Origin: Bradyrhizobium sp. JYMT SZCCT0180
GTDB lineage: Bacteria > Pseudomonadota > Alphaproteobacteria > Rhizobiales > Xanthobacteraceae
Assembly: GCF_018130165.1 (NCBI RefSeq)
Contig: NZ_JAFCLZ010000020.1
Span: 1-64,000, forward strand
Length of the DNA: 64,000 nucleotides
Direction of reading: 5' to 3'
Shown piece after piece: positions 59,843 to 64,000 of the stretch. Every line of letters starts with the position of its first letter. Within the stretch, counting starts at the first letter, position 1. The notes under the pieces were generated by a model. The model saw nothing but the letters and a program-made list of their open reading frames with translations, was not told where the DNA came from and searched no databases. The position numbers were made by a program, and so were the translations under genes.

Positions 59843-62110
59843 ATGGCCGATCACGTCAAACCGGCGCTTGTGACCGCCTCGGCCAGCCGTTCGACCCTGG
59901 TCATTGCGCTCTACACCGCCGCTATTTTTCTCAGCGCCACGCTGCTGTTTGCCGTGCAGCCCTTGTTTACGAAAATGGTGCTGCCGCGATTTGGCGGTTC
60001 GCCATCGGTGTGGTCGGTGGCGATGGTGTTTTTCCAGGGCGTGCTGCTGGTGGGCTACGCCTATGCCGATTTGCTGACACGGCTGGTGCGGGGCCGATGG
60101 GCACTCGCGATCCATCTGTGCGTGATGCTGGGAGGGGCCGTATTCGTCCCGCTCTCGGTCGCGAATGGCTGGGACCAGCCGCCCGCCGATCACGAGGAGC
60201 TTTTCCTGCTCGGTATGTTTGCGGTCTCGCTTGGCTTTCCGTTCTTCGCGCTGTCCGCCAACGGTCCGCTGCTGCAGGCATGGTTTGCCCGCTCCGGTCT
60301 TGCTCAAGCGAGCAATCCTTATTTTCTCTACTCGGCGAGCAATGTCGGCAGCCTGCTGGCGTTGTTCGCCTACCCATTGCTGGCGGAGCCGCTCTCGACG
60401 CTGAGCTTTCAGAATGGCGTGTGGCGCTACGGCTACTACCTGCTGGTTGCCCTGATCGCGCTGTGCGGAAGCCTGGTGTTTTTCAATCGCGACCACGACA
60501 ATCCCGTTTCGCAGGCGCAGGCGCAGGCAACGGCGGCGGCGCCTGCACTGGGACGAATGGTTTACTGGGTGGCGCTTGCCTTCGTGCCGTCGGCGCTGAT
60601 GATTGCCGTGACGACGCACATCACCACCGATATTGCCGCGGCGCCGTTTTTGTGGGTGCTGCCGCTGTCGCTCTATCTGATCAGCTTCATCCTGGTGTTC
60701 AGCGAGCGAAACCATATCGCGCAGGCGACCTGGATGAAGGCGCAGCCGGCGCTGCTGGCCTTGATCGTGCTGACGCTGGCGCTCGAAATCCGCACATGGC
60801 TCGTCGTCGATGTCGGGCTGCATCTGCTGACGTTCTTCGTCACGGCGATGATCTGTCACGGCCTGGTGGCGGCGACGCGGCCGCAGCCGGCCTATCTCAC
60901 GCGGTTCTATTTCTGCATGTCGCTGGGCGGCGTGCTCGGGGGAATCTTCTCAGGGCTGATCGCGCCGAAGATTTTCTCCTGGATCGCGGAATACCCGATT
61001 CTGATTGTCGCAGCTGCGCTGGCGCGCCCGGTGGTTTCGTGGCCGAAGCCAAGGGAAGCCAGTCTGGTGGCTGGCTTTGTCGCGCTTGTGCTGCTGGCAA
61101 GCTTGCCGGGATTCCGCGAGGGTTTTGCGGTTCTGCCCGTCGCGAACTGGATGGTATGGGCAGCCGTCATGCTTCTGGTGGCGGGCGCCCTGTTCTCGAG
61201 TTCCTCGTCGCTCCGGCTCGCCGCGCTGTTTGCCGCCGCTTTCATCGTGACGCGGGCCTATCCGCCGAACGTGCGGCATCTCGAGACCGTGCGCAGCTTT
61301 TTCGGGGTTCACAAGATCGAGGTGACCGAGGATGGCCGCTTCCGCGCGCTGCGTCACGGCATGGAATTACACGGCGCCCAGCGGCTCACGACGGACGACG
61401 GCAAACCCGTGACCGGCAGGCCGGTGCTTTCGACGTACTATCATCCGGACTCGCCGATCGCCGAAGCGGTCGATGCCGTGCAGAACAAGAAAAACGGCCC
61501 TGCCCGGATCGCCGTGATCGGGCTGGGAGCAGGCTCGATCGCCTGCCTCGCGAGGCCACAGGATCGTCTCGACTATTATGAAATTGACGCGGATATCATC
61601 CGCATCGCCAAAGACCCGGCCCGCTTCACTTTCCTGCGCGATTGCAAACCCGAGACAAACATCATCCTGGGCGATGCCCGCCTCACGCTCGCCAATGCCA
61701 CCGACGCCCGTTACGATCTCATTATCGTCGATGCCTTCTCGTCCGATTCCATTCCGGTGCATTTATTGACCCGGGAAGCGCTGCGGATCTACCTGTCCCG
61801 CCTCACGCCAGACGGCATTATCGTGACACACATATCCAATAATCATCTCGATCTATCCGGCGTCGTTGCCGCGACCGCGGCGGCGAGCGAAGGATTGATC
61901 GCCCGGCTGTATGATGAGGATGAGGTGCCGAACCTTGACCCGATGATAAAGTTCTCGACGGTCATGGTGCTGGCGCGGAATGATATCGACCTTGGATTGC
62001 TGCAGGATTGGGACGTCGAGAAGCCTGCGCCTGGTCAAGCCCCGTGGAGCGATGATTTTTCGAACTTGCTCGGCCCGCTGATTGCCAAGATGAAGAAAGA
62101 CAGCGACTGA
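59843..62110 (+). CDS. Membrane-fused spermidine-synthase-like protein
   Basis: This 755-residue protein has about twelve to fourteen membrane segments in residues 18-490, opening VIALYTAAIFLSATLLFAVQ and PLFTKMVLPRFGG. A soluble methyltransferase-like domain follows at about 540-735. That domain has the nucleotide motif IAVIGLGAGSIACLARP, the acidic ribose-binding residue in DYYEIDADII and the DAFSSDSIPVHLLTREAL loop, as in spermidine synthases. Fused forms of this kind are widespread but uncharacterised. They may modify or move a lipid or polyamine at the membrane. No polyamine gene is adjacent. Confidence 0.87.
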   Translation: MADHVKPALVTASASRSTLVIALYTAAIFLSATLLFAVQPLFTKMVLPRFGGSPSVWSVAMVFFQGVLLVGYAYADLLTRLVRGRWALAIHLCVMLGGAVFVPLSVANGWDQPPADHEELFLLGMFAVSLGFPFFALSANGPLLQAWFARSGLAQASNPYFLYSASNVGSLLALFAYPLLAEPLSTLSFQNGVWRYGYYLLVALIALCGSLVFFNRDHDNPVSQAQAQATAAAPALGRMVYWVALAFVPSALMIAVTTHITTDIAAAPFLWVLPLSLYLISFILVFSERNHIAQATWMKAQPALLALIVLTLALEIRTWLVVDVGLHLLTFFVTAMICHGLVAATRPQPAYLTRFYFCMSLGGVLGGIFSGLIAPKIFSWIAEYPILIVAAALARPVVSWPKPREASLVAGFVALVLLASLPGFREGFAVLPVANWMVWAAVMLLVAGALFSSSSSLRLAALFAAAFIVTRAYPPNVRHLETVRSFFGVHKIEVTEDGRFRALRHGMELHGAQRLTTDDGKPVTGRPVLSTYYHPDSPIAEAVDAVQNKKNGPARIAVIGLGAGSIACLARPQDRLDYYEIDADIIRIAKDPARFTFLRDCKPETNIILGDARLTLANATDARYDLIIVDAFSSDSIPVHLLTREALRIYLSRLTPDGIIVTHISNNHLDLSGVVAATAAASEGLIARLYDEDEVPNLDPMIKFSTVMVLARNDIDLGLLQDWDVEKPAPGQAPWSDDFSNLLGPLIAKMKKDSD

Positions 62111-62114
62111 GGAT

Positions 62115-62177
62115 GCAGCCCGGATGAGAGCAGCGATGCCACAGATACCCGCATGTCGCTGCGCTGATGCGGGCTAC
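62115..62177. repeat. Dispersed inverted repeat, second copy (GCAGCCCGGATGAG type)
   Basis: AGCCCGGATGAGAGCAGCGAT and CGCTGCGCTGATGCGGGCT make imperfect inverted arms. It lies between the convergent spermidine-synthase-like and thiD genes and matches the copy at 54629-54702. Confidence 0.78.
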
Positions 62178-62191
62178 TCACTCAAACAGCT

Positions 62192-62989
62192 TCAGTAATA
62201 TTTGTGAAAATGATGCACCGGGCCGTGCCCGCGGCCGACGCTGAAGCGGTCCGCGGCTGATATCGCCGCGCTGATCCAGGCCTTGGCGTTGCGGACGGCG
62301 GTCTCCATGTCCTCGCCCTTCGCGAGGCCCGACGCAATCGCCGACGACAGCGAGCAGCCGGTGCCGTGGGTGTTTTTGGTGGCGACGCGCGGTGCTGCCA
62401 ACGTGATGGTCTTCCCGGCGTCGATAAAATAGTCGGTGCTCTCGGCGCCCTGCCCGTGACCGCCCTTGATCAGCACCGCGCGGCAGCCCATCGCCAGCAA
62501 CCGCTTGCCCTGATTCTCGACCGCGGCTTCGTCCGTCGCAATCGGCTCATCGAGCAGGGCCGCGGCTTCCGGCAGATTGGGCGTGATGACCGAGGCGAGC
62601 GGAATGAGCCTGGTGCGCAGCGCATCGACGGCTTCCGCAGCCAGCAGGCGATCGCCTGATGTCGCGACCATCACGGGATCCAGCACGACATGCTTCGGCG
62701 ACCAGCGCGTCAGCCCCGCGACGATGGCATCGATGCTGGCGGGCTGCGCCACCATGCCGATCTTGACCGCGCCGACGGCGAGATCGGAAAATACCGCATC
62801 GATCTGGGCGGTGATGAACTCCGCCGGCACCTGATGGATGCCGCTGACGCCGGTCGTGTTCTGCGCCGTCAGCGCCGTGATCACAGAGGCGCCATAGACG
62901 CCGAGCGCGGCAAACGTCTTCAGGTCGGCCTGGATTCCGGCGCCGCCGGACGAATCGGAGCCGGCGATGGTCAGCGCGATCGGCGTCAT
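62192..62989 (-). CDS. thiD: Hydroxymethylpyrimidine/phosphomethylpyrimidine kinase ThiD
   Basis: ThiD phosphorylates HMP and HMP-P in thiamine synthesis. The 265-residue protein has the ribokinase-fold motifs TIAGSDSSGGAGIQADLKTF (substrate loop), LDPVMVATSGDRLL, ITPNLPEAAALL and the catalytic NTHGTGCSLSSAIAS. The ATG giving MTPIALT has GAGGCAGG just upstream, so the frame's extra 23 codons are probably untranslated. No other thiamine gene is near and I see no TPP riboswitch in the upstream 190 bases. Confidence 0.95.
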   Translation of the reverse strand: MTPIALTIAGSDSSGGAGIQADLKTFAALGVYGASVITALTAQNTTGVSGIHQVPAEFITAQIDAVFSDLAVGAVKIGMVAQPASIDAIVAGLTRWSPKHVVLDPVMVATSGDRLLAAEAVDALRTRLIPLASVITPNLPEAAALLDEPIATDEAAVENQGKRLLAMGCRAVLIKGGHGQGAESTDYFIDAGKTITLAAPRVATKNTHGTGCSLSSAIASGLAKGEDMETAVRNAKAWISAAISAADRFSVGRGHGPVHHFHKYY

Positions 62990-63096
62990 CACCTGCCTCG
63001 TGGAATGGGAGAGTTCGGAGCCATAAACTGTCCTAGCGCGGCCCGCTATTCCCAGCAAGTTGGCTTGCCACGGCGGCGCATTTTTGGCCTTCTGAT

Positions 63097-63148
63097 TCTG
63101 ACGCGTTTTCCTGGCGTGAACCGGTATCCACTTCGCTCGAAAACGCTA
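63097..63148 (+). repeat. 52-bp dispersed hairpin element, copy C
   Basis: Copy C runs from TCTGACGCGTTTTC to CTCGAAAACGCT, with inverted ends GCGTTTTC and GAAAACGC. It lies in the gap between the divergent thiD and Lrp-type genes, ending 30 bases before the Lrp-type start codon. Confidence 0.88.
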
Positions 63149-63178
63149 TATTGAGAGCAACATTTTCGGAGACACACC

Positions 63179-63424
63179 ATGGTTCCCTTCTTCGTCCAGT
63201 TCAAATGCAAGCTCGGCCAGTCCTATGCGGTCGCCAATGCGCTCGCGGAAGCCGAGATCGCCTCGGAGATCTATTCCACCGCCGGCGATTACGACCTGCT
63301 GGTCAAGTTCTACGTCGACAACGCCACCGACATCGGCCATTTCGTCAACGAGAAGGTGCAGGTCATTCCCGGCATCCAGGACACCCACACCATCATCACC
63401 TTCAAGGCGTTCGGCGGCAGCTAG
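63179..63424 (+). CDS. Stand-alone Lrp/AsnC-type ligand-binding (RAM) domain protein
   Basis: The 81-residue protein is only the C-terminal effector domain of Lrp/AsnC regulators: VPFFVQFKCKLGQSYAVANA, then IYSTAGDYDLLVKFYVDNAT and VIPGIQDTHTIITFKAF. It lacks the helix-turn-helix. Such small proteins bind amino acids and may join or modulate full-length Lrp proteins; some act in amino-acid metabolism. CGGAGA lies 7-8 bases before the ATG. Repeat copy C is just upstream. Confidence 0.92.
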   Translation: MVPFFVQFKCKLGQSYAVANALAEAEIASEIYSTAGDYDLLVKFYVDNATDIGHFVNEKVQVIPGIQDTHTIITFKAFGGS

Positions 63425-63480
63425 GCCCCCGCCCGCTTCCGCGGCCACCGGCAACGACAAGAACAAGCAAACGGGGAAAC

Positions 63481-64000
63481 ATGATGCATCGGCTGTTGAT
63501 GCTGTCGCTTTGCGCAGCGCTGGTCTCGACCGCGGCGTTCGCGCAGGCGCCCGCCGGCAAGGTCACGGTCGTCACCTCCTTCGCCAAGGACGTCACCGAC
63601 CCCGTCAAGAAGGCGTTTGAGACGGCGACGCCGGGCGTGACGCTGGAAGTGCAGAACCGAAACACCAATGCCGGCGTGAAATATCTGGAGGAAACCAGGT
63701 CCGGCAACCAGGTCGATCTGTTCTGGGCTTCGGCGCCCGATGCGTTCGAGGTGCTCAAGGGCAAGGGGCTGCTGCAGAAATACACGCCCAGGGCATCAGG
63801 CATTCCCGAGAAGATCGGACAATTTCCCATCAACGATCCCGCCGGTTTCTATTTCGGCTTTGCCGCGTCCGGCTACGGCATCATGTGGAACGAGCGCTAC
63901 GTGAAGGCCAACAAGCTGCCCGATCCCAGGGAATGGCAGGATCTCGCCAAGCCGGTTTATTACGACCATGTCTCGATCGCCGCCCCCTCGCGTTCCGGCA
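63481..64000 (+). CDS. ABC transporter solute-binding protein, iron(III)/family 1 type (runs off the window)
   Basis: The visible 173 residues open with a signal peptide (LLMLSLCAALVSTAAFAQAP). The fold start KVTVVTSFAKDVTDPVKKAF, the LEVQNRNTNAGVKYLEETRS segment and DLFWASAPDAFEVLKGKGLL place it in the FbpA/AfuA-like family 1 binding proteins, which bind iron(III), thiamine-type or phosphonate-type ligands. The ligand cannot be assigned from the N-terminal part. It follows the RAM-domain gene by 56 bases, and permease genes may lie beyond the window. Confidence 0.9.
   Translation, partial: MMHRLLMLSLCAALVSTAAFAQAPAGKVTVVTSFAKDVTDPVKKAFETATPGVTLEVQNRNTNAGVKYLEETRSGNQVDLFWASAPDAFEVLKGKGLLQKYTPRASGIPEKIGQFPINDPAGFYFGFAASGYGIMWNERYVKANKLPDPREWQDLAKPVYYDHVSIAAPSRSG

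Noticed and set aside
62990..63178. TPP riboswitch upstream of thiD
   Set aside because: The conserved CTGAGA and ACCTGA-type elements of the thi box are not present in the leader; the region holds repeat copy C instead.

Overview
The window is GC-rich chromosomal DNA of an alphaproteobacterium, most likely Bradyrhizobium or a close relative in the Nitrobacteraceae. The evidence is a flagellin/FlbT/FlgL/FlgK/FlgE block of alphaproteobacterial type, a CtrA-type box and a sigma-54 promoter in that block, a giant coiled-coil protein resembling the rhizobial polar-growth proteins GPR/RgsE, a TrxR-like ferredoxin-NADP reductase with a 2Fe-2S ferredoxin nearby, many solute-binding proteins, and several dispersed intergenic repeat types that I recall from Bradyrhizobium genomes. 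I see no tRNA or rRNA gene, no CRISPR array, no transposase and no phage gene.

Layout. 1-6.8 kb: flagellar block (flagellin N-terminus, flbT, flgL, flgK, flgE). 6.9-13.8 kb: msrB, an FAD oxidoreductase, a SixA-like phosphatase, a universal stress protein, a DUF1127 protein, a MocR-type regulator with repeats in its promoter, a YdcF-like protein and two small membrane proteins. 13.8-18.3 kb: an MHYT-PAS-GGDEF-EAL protein, about 1 kb without a clear gene, and a YbhN-like membrane protein. 18.4-22.8 kb: a 1468-residue autotransporter whose passenger contains a threefold repeat of about 230 residues. 23.3-28.7 kb: a secreted SGNH hydrolase, a hydrolase-lipoprotein pair divergent from a TetR regulator with two operator-like palindromes, and a DUF2147 protein. 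28.9-34.0 kb: UrtA, ferredoxin-NADP reductase, thioesterase-hydrolase pair, ferredoxin and an Hpt protein. 34.3-40.2 kb: the 1983-residue polar coiled-coil protein, preceded by a cluster of CtrA-like half-sites. 40.5-43.4 kb: an mlaE-mlaF-mlaD lipid-transport operon. 43.5-53.6 kb: dipeptide epimerase, MFS transporter, an uncharacterised Ala/Glu-rich protein, a caspase-like protein with a histidine-rich tail, a double beta-barrel outer-membrane protein, a threonine/serine dehydratase and a glycosyltransferase-phosphoesterase pair. 53.6-54.8 kb: a gene-free run of dispersed repeats. 54.8-64.0 kb: four solute-binding proteins without permeases in view, a YdhR-like protein, two small proteins, a membrane spermidine-synthase-like protein, thiD and a stand-alone Lrp-type ligand-binding domain.

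Themes. Cell envelope and cell-pole biology dominate: flagellum, polar growth, lipid transport, autotransporter, outer-membrane barrel, lipoprotein and glycolipid-type enzymes. CtrA-like sites occur upstream of both flbT and the polar-growth gene, which suggests that motility and polar growth share cell-cycle control here. No complete new defence or mobile system is visible. The most original signals are the repeat architecture of the polar protein (22- and 44-residue units, both multiples of 11), a roughly 100-residue module shared by FlgL and FlgE, the triplicated autotransporter passenger, the caspase-like protein with its histidine-rich tail, and a 52-bp hairpin element whose copies sit inside an operon, inside the 3' end of a coding region and in a promoter region.
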